From NCBI GenBank assembly GCA_934792465.1, contig CAKVOK010000014.1, forward strand, positions 1-64,000: a stretch of 64,000 nucleotides of DNA. Reading direction: 5' to 3'. Both the position numbers and the translations under genes were made by a program. Source of the stretch: an uncultured Clostridia bacterium. Its GTDB lineage: Bacteria; Bacillota; Clostridia; RUG12999. The notes under the pieces are model-generated. The model was given only the letters and a program-made list of their open reading frames with translations. It was not told the DNA's origin and did not search any database. Positions 23,599 to 31,394 of this stretch are shown here, in pieces (position 1 is the stretch's first letter; each line of letters opens with the position of its first letter).

Positions 23599-23627
23599 AT
23601 TTTACCACAAAACATTTTATTTGTCAA
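23599..23627 (-). promoter_or_regulatory. SigA promoter of the antisense RNA
   Basis: TTGACA, 17 bp, TAAAAT with TGG before the -10 on the minus strand. There is no gene in sense orientation within the next kilobase other than the short terminated RNA. The spacer closely resembles that of the promoter at 3254-3282. Confidence 0.8.
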
Positions 23628-23639
23628 GTGTTAAATTTT

Positions 23640-24066
23640 TTTCGGCGGTGTTGGTCTGTACTGACTCCCATAAGCTCCCCTGTGTAAGGATACTTACTTA
23701 GGTCTGCACATACTTCGCGATAGGCTCCCCTGTGTAGGGGAAACGGAATAATGCCGGCGACATACGTAGGCATGCCTTGGTAGAGCCGGCGGCATAGCCG
23801 TCTGAGGGGTTGTTGGTCTGCACTCACCACATAGGCTCCCCTGTGTAAGGGGAGCTGGCACCGTTAGGTGACTGAGGGGTTGTTGGTTTTGCATTGACTT
23901 TCTATTATTTTTTCAATACTTTTTACAACCCTTCCACCGCCACAGGCGGTTCCCCTCCCCTTACACAGGGGAGGCGTTAGTTAGTGCCGCTGAATGGGGT
24001 CTGTACAAACTTATATAGGCTCCCCTTACACAGGGGAGGCTTGGGTCTGTGCCGCCGAATTGGCGT
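23640..24066. repeat. Family A palindromic repeat block 2
   Basis: At least five CTCCCCTGTGTAAGG or CCCTTACACAGGGGAG cores, two ACTGAGGGGTTGTTGGT ends in one direction and an ACAACCCTTCCACCGCCAC end in the other. It fills the gap between the antisense RNA promoter and the terminator of the SLH gene. Short open frames through it are artefacts. Confidence 0.9.
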
Positions 24067-24089
24067 GGGGTGGGGTGGAATTAGGGCGA

Positions 24090-24126
24090 AAAAAAAGCAT
24101 TGAGGATAAACCCCAATGCTTTTTTA
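24090..24126. terminator. Terminator of the SLH protein gene
   Basis: AAAAGCATTG pairs with CAATGCTTTT with A- and T-runs on both sides, so it can work in both directions. It lies 17 bp past the stop of the minus-strand gene. Confidence 0.9.
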
Positions 24127-24142
24127 TTATACAAGCTTTAGA

Positions 24143-27142
24143 TTAGCTGTTGTATTCGAAGATTACGATATCTTCAACGATTGTATCGTTCTGTGTACGA
24201 ACGAATACTACGTCTGCTTTACCTTCGCCTGTCTTGTCAGCGTCAACTTCGCCTGCTGCAGCGTCTTTAACCTTAATCTTGCTTGCGAACAAGTCTACGC
24301 TTGCGCCTGCAACATTAGATTTAGCTGAAAGGTCGATCGAATTTTTACCTTCTTTGTTATCAGCAAGTACAATCTTTGTACCTGTCTTATCATAAGCAAA
24401 TCCGAGATAGAAGCAGTAATCGTCTCCGCCAGCTTCGAAAGCAGCAAGTTTTATACCCTTACCGTCAAGTGCGAATTTAAGTCCGCCCGGCTGTGAAGCA
24501 TCTTTAAGGTCTGCAGCTTTTACAAGTCTGTAAATCTTATCAGCTTCGCCGTTTGCTGTTTTGCTGTAAAGAACTACATCACCTTTTGCAAGAACATCAG
24601 CTGTGTTAGCTTTTGCTGTGAATACAGGTTCTGCATTTTCGCCTTTATATTCAGCATCTATAACTTCTGTATCGTTCTTGTCAGCAAATACTGTAACTTC
24701 TTCGCCGCCAACATAACCTGTTAAGTTATAACCTTCGTCGCCGTCGTCGTTTGTTACGTTAGATTTGCTGCTGATTACGAAGAAGTCGCTGTTGAGAGCG
24801 ATTTCGCCTACAAGACCTTCACCGCAAACAACTTTAACATAGCTATCGTCGTCAAGACCGTAACCTTTACCTGTGTAGGTGTTTCTGTTTACGAGAGCGT
24901 CTTTCTTTGCAATCGAAATATCATCTTCGTCAATTTCTTTGCTAAGATTAGTACCCTTAGCGTAGCTGAATATAGCTGTTGTATCGCTGAGGTATACGCC
25001 GCCTAAACTTTCCGTAGCTTCGATATAATCTTTGCCCGGAATTTCTTTATAGTTGAATGCTGCATCAGAATCATTTTCTGTTGCTGTAACGTAAATCTTG
25101 TTGATTTCGTTTGAAGAGTTTGTTTCGTAAGCAACAACCTTGTTCATAAGAATCTTTGAACCGGAAACTGTTCCGCCCAAGTTACCAAGCATTGTTTCAG
25201 AGCTCATGCTTGTTGTTGAAACAGATGTTTTACCCTCGAAAGAAACCTTATTAGCCATGTCAAATGTTGTCCATGTGCCGTCTACAGTTACGAGTCTAAT
25301 CTGCCAGCTGTCTTCAACACCTGTAGATTTAACAGCCTTTGTAGCAAAACCGTATTTGAGGTTCTGGTTAGAAGCTGTCTTATCCATATCTACAACGTAT
25401 CCGCGAGCGTTTACATAAAGTGTAACTTCATCGCCGAGTTTAATACCGTTCGAACCTTCTTTACCGATTTTGTCACCGATATATTTGTTGTAGTCATAAG
25501 CTTTTCCGCCTACTGTAAGTGTCTTGTCGTCTGTGTCGTAAGTTGTAACAGAACCGGAAGCTTTTTCAGATGTGATTGTAACAACACCGTATTCAAGCTC
25601 GTTGTTGCTGTTTACATAACCTGCAATACTGAGAACGTCGTCAACCTTGATGTCTGCGAATGTTGCAGCAGCACCGTCTTTAACGATTGAGTATCTGCCT
25701 TTGTATTCGTCTTCATCAAATTTAACTTTGTTGATAAGGTTGCTATCTTTATCGTAGGATTTACCAACAACTGTTGTTGTCTTTTCGTTGATAGAATCAA
25801 CTACAAGATCAAAGTAATCTGTGATATAAGCAATGTTGAATTCGTCGCCCGATGTGTTGCAAACGAGTTTAACATCAGCGTCTTTCGCATCATCAAGGTA
25901 GTAATCAAGAACTTCTTTCATATTAGAAACTGTCTTAATATCTCCGCCTTTTGATATAGAACCTATTGCTTTAGGAGCTGTCTGTCTGCCGTTTACATAA
26001 ACTTTAGAGATTTCTACATCATGTTTGTCGTATTTGTCAGCGTCTTTGTCTGTGTATACAGCAACTGTACCTGTGATTGTATCTGTGCCTGCTGTAATAG
26101 ATGTTTTTGACTTATAAACGTCTTTTGTTTTGAAAGATACATCCGAGTTCTTAGATGTTTTCGGATATACAGCTATAAGAGTAGCGTCTGAATCTGTTGC
26201 ATTGTCAACGTACATAACTACGTTGTAATCAAGGTAAGATTCTGCTGTTGCTTTGATATCGCTTGCTACGTTGATTGTAGCTTTTTTGTATCTTGTATCA
26301 GACATTGAAGTACCGTAAACATCTGAAGGATTAGCATCGTCTTCAGCTTTGTTCATGTAGTATCTCTGAGCTGTGTAGTTATCTTTAACAGCTGTTACCT
26401 GTCTCTCGTATTTAACCTGAACTTTACCGTCTTTGATTGTATCGTCGGAAGCCGGAGTCTGTTCGATTGTACCTTCAAATTTTGTTACGTTTAATTTGTT
26501 GAGTAAGAGATTTTCCGTAGCTGTGAAAGAAACGTCTGTACCGAAGCTTGTCTGTCCCATTATAGGAACTTCGAGAGCGTTGTAAGACATCTGAGCTACG
26601 ATTGAACGTGTTGCTGCTACGCCTGTTGCGCCGCCGCTAACGTTTGCAAGGATACCTCTCTGTGCAGCAACGATCTGGAAGCCGCCCGGATATCCGCCGT
26701 TTACTTCAGCCATCGGTGTGTAACCCAAAGCTGCAACGAGCATCTTGATTGCCTGTTCGTAAAGAACCTTGTCTTCAGGACCGAAGTTTCCGTCACCGTA
26801 ACCGTTTACGATACCCTGCTGTGAAGCAAGAGCTACATAACCGGATGCCCAGTGGTCGCCCGGAACATCGTTGAATACCTGCTGACCTTTTGCACCGTTT
26901 GCTGTTTCTTCAAGACCTAAGAGACGGCAAACAACAGCAGCGAATTCTGCTCTTGTGATATCTCCGTCAGGCTTGAATGTGCCGTCTTCATAGCCCTTTA
27001 AGATGCTTAATGAGCTAAGAACACTTACTGCCTCGCCGTACTTTGCATCAGCTGCCACGTCAGTATACGATGCTGCGCCTACTGTTGTGAAAACAAGCAT
27101 GAATGAAAGAACAACTGCCAAAACTTTTGATAAGTTCTTCAT
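24143..27142 (-). CDS. S-layer homology (SLH) domain protein, probable S-layer protein
   Basis: 999 residues with a signal peptide (NLSKVLAVVLSFMLVFTTVG, cleavage after GAA). Three SLH domains occupy about residues 25-200: YGEAVSVLSSLSILKGYEDG with TRAEFAAVV, then DHWASGYVALASQQGIVNGY, then a third degenerate copy. The remaining 800 residues are Asp, Lys, Thr and Val rich, with no cysteine-bridged domain apparent, and resemble S-layer outer regions. SLH domains bind pyruvylated secondary wall polymers. Its perfect-consensus promoter, biased codons and strong ribosome-binding site (AAGGAGGAG) suggest very high expression, as expected of an S-layer subunit. No csaB-like pyruvyl transferase is in the window. 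Confidence 0.88.
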   Translation of the reverse strand: MKNLSKVLAVVLSFMLVFTTVGAASYTDVAADAKYGEAVSVLSSLSILKGYEDGTFKPDGDITRAEFAAVVCRLLGLEETANGAKGQQVFNDVPGDHWASGYVALASQQGIVNGYGDGNFGPEDKVLYEQAIKMLVAALGYTPMAEVNGGYPGGFQIVAAQRGILANVSGGATGVAATRSIVAQMSYNALEVPIMGQTSFGTDVSFTATENLLLNKLNVTKFEGTIEQTPASDDTIKDGKVQVKYERQVTAVKDNYTAQRYYMNKAEDDANPSDVYGTSMSDTRYKKATINVASDIKATAESYLDYNVVMYVDNATDSDATLIAVYPKTSKNSDVSFKTKDVYKSKTSITAGTDTITGTVAVYTDKDADKYDKHDVEISKVYVNGRQTAPKAIGSISKGGDIKTVSNMKEVLDYYLDDAKDADVKLVCNTSGDEFNIAYITDYFDLVVDSINEKTTTVVGKSYDKDSNLINKVKFDEDEYKGRYSIVKDGAAATFADIKVDDVLSIAGYVNSNNELEYGVVTITSEKASGSVTTYDTDDKTLTVGGKAYDYNKYIGDKIGKEGSNGIKLGDEVTLYVNARGYVVDMDKTASNQNLKYGFATKAVKSTGVEDSWQIRLVTVDGTWTTFDMANKVSFEGKTSVSTTSMSSETMLGNLGGTVSGSKILMNKVVAYETNSSNEINKIYVTATENDSDAAFNYKEIPGKDYIEATESLGGVYLSDTTAIFSYAKGTNLSKEIDEDDISIAKKDALVNRNTYTGKGYGLDDDSYVKVVCGEGLVGEIALNSDFFVISSKSNVTNDDGDEGYNLTGYVGGEEVTVFADKNDTEVIDAEYKGENAEPVFTAKANTADVLAKGDVVLYSKTANGEADKIYRLVKAADLKDASQPGGLKFALDGKGIKLAAFEAGGDDYCFYLGFAYDKTGTKIVLADNKEGKNSIDLSAKSNVAGASVDLFASKIKVKDAAAGEVDADKTGEGKADVVFVRTQNDTIVEDIVIFEYNS

Positions 27143-27219
27143 TAGAACTCCTCCTTATAAAAAATTTATTTTTCTCACCTTGATAGGTGCGGTACACCTT
27201 TTCCTGTACCCATGTGCAT

Positions 27220-27248
27220 ATTATATCACTTTGTCCGCACTATGTCAA
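27220..27248 (-). promoter_or_regulatory. Perfect consensus SigA promoter of the SLH gene
   Basis: TTGACA, 17 bp, TATAAT with TGA before the -10, the strongest promoter in the window. The leader contains a GGTACA/TGTACC hairpin that may stabilise the mRNA. Confidence 0.92.
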
Positions 27249-27508
27249 GGATTTTGAATATATGTAATGAAAATGTAAAATAAGGTGTAACATTGTTACA
27301 AAATATAACATCGAAAAATTTCGGCAAACAAGCGTTCTGTACCGCAATATACAGCATATTAAGCCTATTTTTGCGTATGCACGGTGTAATGTGCTGTATA
27401 CTGCAGTAGGAAACGTTATTTTTTCAAAATTTTTGATTTAAATTTTGAAAAATGCTTTTATTAAATTACATTTTATCACCAATGTGATTTTGCGGTGTGT
27501 GCATTTTT

Positions 27509-27806
27509 ACAACCCTTCCACCGCCACGGGCGGTCCCCACACCTCCGCTGCACAGCAGCGTTTTAACAACCCTTCCGTCATGCTTTCGCATGCCATCTCC
27601 CCTTACACAGGGGAGGCTTTGGTCTGTGCCACTGAATGGGGTCTGTATGAATTTTGAACAACCCTTCCACCGCCACGGGCGGTCCCCCTCCCCTTACACA
27701 GGGGAGGCTTTGGTCTGTGCCGCTGAATTGGGTTTGTATGCACCCCCATAGGCTCCCCTGTGTAAGGGGAGCTGTCAGCAAAGCTGACTGAGGGGTTGTA
27801 GGTTTG
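27509..27806. repeat. Family A palindromic repeat block 3
   Basis: Begins ACAACCCTTCCACCGCCACG and ends TGACTGAGGGGTTGTAGGT, with three CTCCCCTTACACAGGGGAG-like cores and two CACTGAAT/CGCTGAAT spacers. It ends directly at the 3' end of the DUF559 gene. Confidence 0.9.
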
Positions 27807-27809
27807 CAT

Positions 27810-28172
27810 TTATTTATTAATATGTTTTTTTATTTGTTCATCAATATAAACGCATACGCCCTCGAAATTCTTCAAAACATCAAGGTTTGATATTCTTACA
27901 ACCGTTATCCCATATTTATTTAAATATTCTGTTCTTTTCGCATCATTTCTTGCACCTGCATCTTTATAATGCTGAGAACCGTCAATTTCTATTGCCAGTT
28001 TCGCACTTGCACAATAAAAATCCGCAATATACATACCGAGTATTTTCTGACGTGTTACTTTTACCGGATAATCCCGCAGATAGTCATACCATAGATGTTT
28101 TTCTTCCTTTGTCATATTTTTTCTTAACTCATTTGCAAACGGAAGCAAATTTTTGTTATGTTTTCTATCCAT
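27810..28172 (-). CDS. DUF559 domain protein, predicted PD-(D/E)XK nuclease fold
   Basis: A 120-residue protein of the DUF559/VSR-like endonuclease group. It shows LRKNMTKEEKHLWYDYLRDY (helix with conserved Trp), the nuclease core KILGMYIADFYCASAKLAIEIDGSQHY (Asp, then Glu-Ile-Asp-Gly) and the end YGITVVRISNLDVLKNFEGV. The role of stand-alone DUF559 proteins is not established. It starts 7 nt after GGAGGT. It is tightly bracketed by family A repeat blocks, 3 bp away on its 3' side and about 25 bp on its 5' side, suggesting that gene and repeats move or are maintained together (inference). Confidence 0.85.
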   Translation of the reverse strand: MDRKHNKNLLPFANELRKNMTKEEKHLWYDYLRDYPVKVTRQKILGMYIADFYCASAKLAIEIDGSQHYKDAGARNDAKRTEYLNKYGITVVRISNLDVLKNFEGVCVYIDEQIKKHINK

Positions 28173-28198
28173 CGGTACTACCTCCGAATAAACTTGTG

Positions 28199-28464
28199 CG
28201 AATTTTGGACAACCCTTCCACCGCTAACGCAGTCCCCCTCCCCTTACACAGGGGAGGCTTGGTTTGTGCCGCTGAATGGGGTTTGTTCCTCTTTTGGACA
28301 ACCCTTCCACCACTAACGTGGTCCCCCTCCCCTTACACAGGGGAGGCATTGGCGAGTGCCACTGAATTGGGTTTGCACGAATTTTGAACAACCCTTCCGT
28401 CATGCTTTCGCATGCCACCTCCCCTTACACAGGGGAGGCTTGGGTCTGTGCCACTGAATGGGGT
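28199..28464. repeat. Family A palindromic repeat block 4
   Basis: Three complete units in tandem, each ACAACCCTTCC - variable short stem - CTCCCCTTACACAGGGGAGG - spacer with CACTGAAT or CGCTGAAT - GGGTTT. The stems vary (CCGCTAACGC, CCACTAACGTGG, CATGCTTTCGCATG). The last unit ends 4 bp before the pyrG stop codon. Confidence 0.92.
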
Positions 28465-28468
28465 TTCA

Positions 28469-30076
28469 TCATTTCTCCAGTGCGGCTTTCACAAATCCCA
28501 GAAATACCGGATGCGGTCTATTGATTCTGGACTTGAATTCCGGGTGGAACTGCACGCCCACGAACCATTTATGCGACGGTATTTCGACGATTTCGACAAG
28601 CGTTTCGCTCGGCGAACGTCCCGAAATCTTCATGCCCGCTTTTTCAAACTCCTCTATATATTTATTATTAAATTCATATCTGTGTCTATGGCGTTCGTAA
28701 ATCAAATCCTGTCCGTAAAGGCTCTTGCAAATAAGCCCGTCCGTCAGTTTACAGGGATAAAGACCGAGGCGCATTGTTCCGCCCATATTCTCTATTTCCT
28801 TTTGTTCCGCCATAATGTCTATTACCGGATATTCCGTTTTTTCGTCAAATTCGGCACTGTTTGCGTTTTTGAAATTCAAAACGTTTCTCGCAAATTCAAC
28901 AACGCTGAGCTGCATACCGAGACAAATTCCGAAAAACGGCACGTTATTCTCTCTGGCATATCTGATAGCTTTAATCTTGCCCTCGATACCCCTGTTGCCG
29001 AATCCGCCCGGAACCAATATTCCGTTTACGTCCGAAAAGGTTTCATTAACGTTATCGTCCGTTATATCTTCCGAATCCACCCATTTTATATCTACATCGG
29101 CATCGTTCGCTATACCTGCGTGTTTCAGCGATTCAACAATGCTTATATAAGCGTCGTGCAGCGAAACATATTTGCCGACAAGCGCAATTTTAACTTTCTT
29201 TTTGAGGTTGAGCGCCTTATCCGCAAGTGCTTTCCACTCCTTGAGGTCGGGATCTTTCTTCTCGATACCGAGCATTTCGCATACCGTATCGGCAAGCCCC
29301 TGTTTTTCGAGCATAAGCGGCACGTGATACAGGCTGTCCGCATCAAGATTTTCTATTACGGCTTTTTTCTGTACATTACAGAACAGCGCAATCTTATCCT
29401 TATGCTCTTCCGGTATCGGTCTTTCGCTTCTGCAAACGATTATATCCGGCTGAATACCGAGGCTCAGAAGCTCTTTTACGCTATGCTGCGTCGGTTTCGT
29501 TTTCAGCTCGCCCGATTTCTCTATGTACGGAACGAGCGTTACGTGTATATACAGGCAATTTTCTCTGCCGACATCGCCTTTTACCTGGCGGATTGCTTCG
29601 AGGAACGAGAGAGATTCCACATCGCCCACCGTTCCGCCGATTTCCGTTATTACAACGTCCGGCTTTGCGGCTGTATTGCCCACTCTGAAAACCTTATCCT
29701 TAATTTCGTTTGTTATATGAGGTATTACCTGAACGGTACCGCCGAGGTAGTCGCCTCTGCGTTCTTTATTTATAACGCTAAGATAAATTTTACCCGTTGT
29801 CACGTTGCTGTTTACGCCGAGATTTTCGTCGATAAATCTTTCATAGTGACCGAGATCCAAATCTGTTTCCGCACCGTCATCGGTAACAAAAACTTCCCCG
29901 TGCTGATACGGACTCATCGTACCGGGATCTATGTTTATATACGGGTCAAATTTCTGCATTGTAACCTTAAGACCTCTTGCCTTAAGCAATCTACCGAGAG
30001 ATGCGGCGGTAATTCCTTTGCCTATTCCCGACACTACACCGCCGGTTATGAATATATATTTAATAGCCACCGCCAT
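28469..30076 (-). CDS. pyrG: CTP synthase
   Basis: A 535-residue enzyme that aminates UTP to CTP. The N-terminal synthetase domain shows KYIFITGGVVSGIGKGITAASLG and DPYINIDPGTMSPYQHGEVFV. The C-terminal class I glutamine amidotransferase domain shows PGGFGNRG, the nucleophile elbow GICLGMQLSVVEFAR and the C-terminal VGVQFHPEFKSR. The first ATG follows GGGG closely; a GTG two codons in has better spacing. Family A repeats begin right after the stop and may substitute for a terminator. Confidence 0.97.
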   Translation of the reverse strand: MAVAIKYIFITGGVVSGIGKGITAASLGRLLKARGLKVTMQKFDPYINIDPGTMSPYQHGEVFVTDDGAETDLDLGHYERFIDENLGVNSNVTTGKIYLSVINKERRGDYLGGTVQVIPHITNEIKDKVFRVGNTAAKPDVVITEIGGTVGDVESLSFLEAIRQVKGDVGRENCLYIHVTLVPYIEKSGELKTKPTQHSVKELLSLGIQPDIIVCRSERPIPEEHKDKIALFCNVQKKAVIENLDADSLYHVPLMLEKQGLADTVCEMLGIEKKDPDLKEWKALADKALNLKKKVKIALVGKYVSLHDAYISIVESLKHAGIANDADVDIKWVDSEDITDDNVNETFSDVNGILVPGGFGNRGIEGKIKAIRYARENNVPFFGICLGMQLSVVEFARNVLNFKNANSAEFDEKTEYPVIDIMAEQKEIENMGGTMRLGLYPCKLTDGLICKSLYGQDLIYERHRHRYEFNNKYIEEFEKAGMKISGRSPSETLVEIVEIPSHKWFVGVQFHPEFKSRINRPHPVFLGFVKAALEK

Positions 30077-30135
30077 CGCCCCTTTTCCGCACTCTTAATG
30101 CTCTTTTTTATTTTTTAATATTCCACAACTAATAT

Positions 30136-30165
30136 ATTATATCAGATTATCGCCCTGTTTGTCAA
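30136..30165 (-). promoter_or_regulatory. SigA promoter of pyrG
   Basis: TTGACA, 18 bp, TATAAT with TGA before the -10. It lies in the short gap between ddl and pyrG, giving pyrG its own transcript. In many Firmicutes pyrG is regulated by reiterative transcription at a GGGC start; I see no such sequence at the expected start. Confidence 0.85.
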
Positions 30166-30199
30166 TCACATTTTCTACAAAAAACTATTTTTTTTGATT

Positions 30200-31369
30200 T
30201 TAATTTTTAGCACCTTTCGTTCCCTTGCCCTGCATTTGCAGAATATTCGTATCGTAAGTGAACGTGAGCGACTGTCTTTCTCTGCTGCGTTTGAGCGCAA
30301 TTCTGACGAGTTCGTCTATGACTTTTTCAAAGCTTATGCCGACTTTCTCCCAAAGATAGAACGCAAGCGAACCGGGTATCGTATTCGGCTCGTTTACATA
30401 AACTTCGCCGTTATCCTCGTCTATCATGCAATCAACCCTCGCAACGCCCGAAAATCCGAGTATTTTAAACGCACGTTTCACGCAGCTGCGGATTTTTTCT
30501 TCCGTTTCGGGTTCAAGCTCCGCCGGAACTTTTCTCGCAAGAGTCGCCATGCCTTTTGACGCACCTTTAGAGCCGCCTTTATACTTTATATCATACGTGA
30601 GAATATCTTTGCTGAACGGCTCTTCGCAAGCCGAAAGAATTATTTCGTCACCGTCGCCCATTGCGGCGCAGTTAATCTCTCTCAAATGCTCTATTGCGTG
30701 CTCGACAAGGATTTTTTCCGCATAATTCGCCGCATTTTCAATGGCGTCTTTCAGTTCCGCTCTGTCATGAGCTTTTTTTATACCTACGCTCGAGCCCAAA
30801 TCCGCCGGTTTTACGATGAGCGGATAACCGAGTTTTTCGCATTTTTCTATTATTTTTTCCGAATCCTTAAACCATTCCTTGGAGCTGAAATATTCGCAGT
30901 CGAGCACAGGCACACCGTGTTCTTTCAGCAGTTTTTTCTGCACAACCTTATCCATGCCGAGTGCGGAAGCCAGCACATTGCAGCCGCCGTACGGCACTTG
31001 CAGCGTTTCGAGATAACCCTGGAGAGTTCCGTCCTCGCAGTTCGTTCCGTGGATAACCGGCAGCACGACGTCTATCGTGCCGAGGTCGCCGCCGAACAGC
31101 GGTTTCGGGTATTTTATCATTCTGACTTTTCCGCCGTCGCGCACGAGAATTATTCTGCTGCTTTTTTTCAGCAGTCCGTCTATATCCTTAAACGATTCTA
31201 CGTTCAGCATATCCTTTCCCGTGTAGAAATCGCCCTGTTTTGTTATGTATATCGGAATTATATTATACTTATCTTTATTCGCCGCCGCCATTGCCTGCTG
31301 TGCCGATATTACGGACACCTCATGTTCAACCGAACGTCCGCCGAACATAAACGCTAAATTTGTTTTCAT
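30200..31369 (-). CDS. ddl: D-alanine--D-alanine ligase
   Basis: A 389-residue ATP-grasp ligase that makes the D-Ala-D-Ala end of peptidoglycan precursors. Motifs include FGGRSVEHEVSVISAQQA, HGTNCEDGTLQGYLE, GSSVGIKKAH, and VNEPNTIPGSLAFYLWEKVG with the Mg-binding Glu and Asn. The ATG was chosen over an upstream GTG because AAGGAG lies 8 nt before it. It follows the murF-like gene by about 25 bp, a pairing that fits their sequential roles: Ddl makes the dipeptide that MurF attaches. Confidence 0.95.
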   Translation of the reverse strand: MKTNLAFMFGGRSVEHEVSVISAQQAMAAANKDKYNIIPIYITKQGDFYTGKDMLNVESFKDIDGLLKKSSRIILVRDGGKVRMIKYPKPLFGGDLGTIDVVLPVIHGTNCEDGTLQGYLETLQVPYGGCNVLASALGMDKVVQKKLLKEHGVPVLDCEYFSSKEWFKDSEKIIEKCEKLGYPLIVKPADLGSSVGIKKAHDRAELKDAIENAANYAEKILVEHAIEHLREINCAAMGDGDEIILSACEEPFSKDILTYDIKYKGGSKGASKGMATLARKVPAELEPETEEKIRSCVKRAFKILGFSGVARVDCMIDEDNGEVYVNEPNTIPGSLAFYLWEKVGISFEKVIDELVRIALKRSRERQSLTFTYDTNILQMQGKGTKGAKN

Positions 31370-31394
31370 AAGAAACACTCCTTTTCAACCAAGT

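Noticed and set aside
27497..27751. Proline-rich open frames through the family A repeats (also near 28224-28418 and 19000-19190)
   Set aside because: They follow palindromic repeat units in several frames and both strands, and lack ribosome-binding sites.
28412..30118. 568-codon open frame opposite pyrG, and a 367-codon frame opposite groEL (4965-6068)
   Set aside because: Antisense shadows of strongly biased genes; their translations are rich in Phe, Tyr, Cys and Arg and resemble no family.
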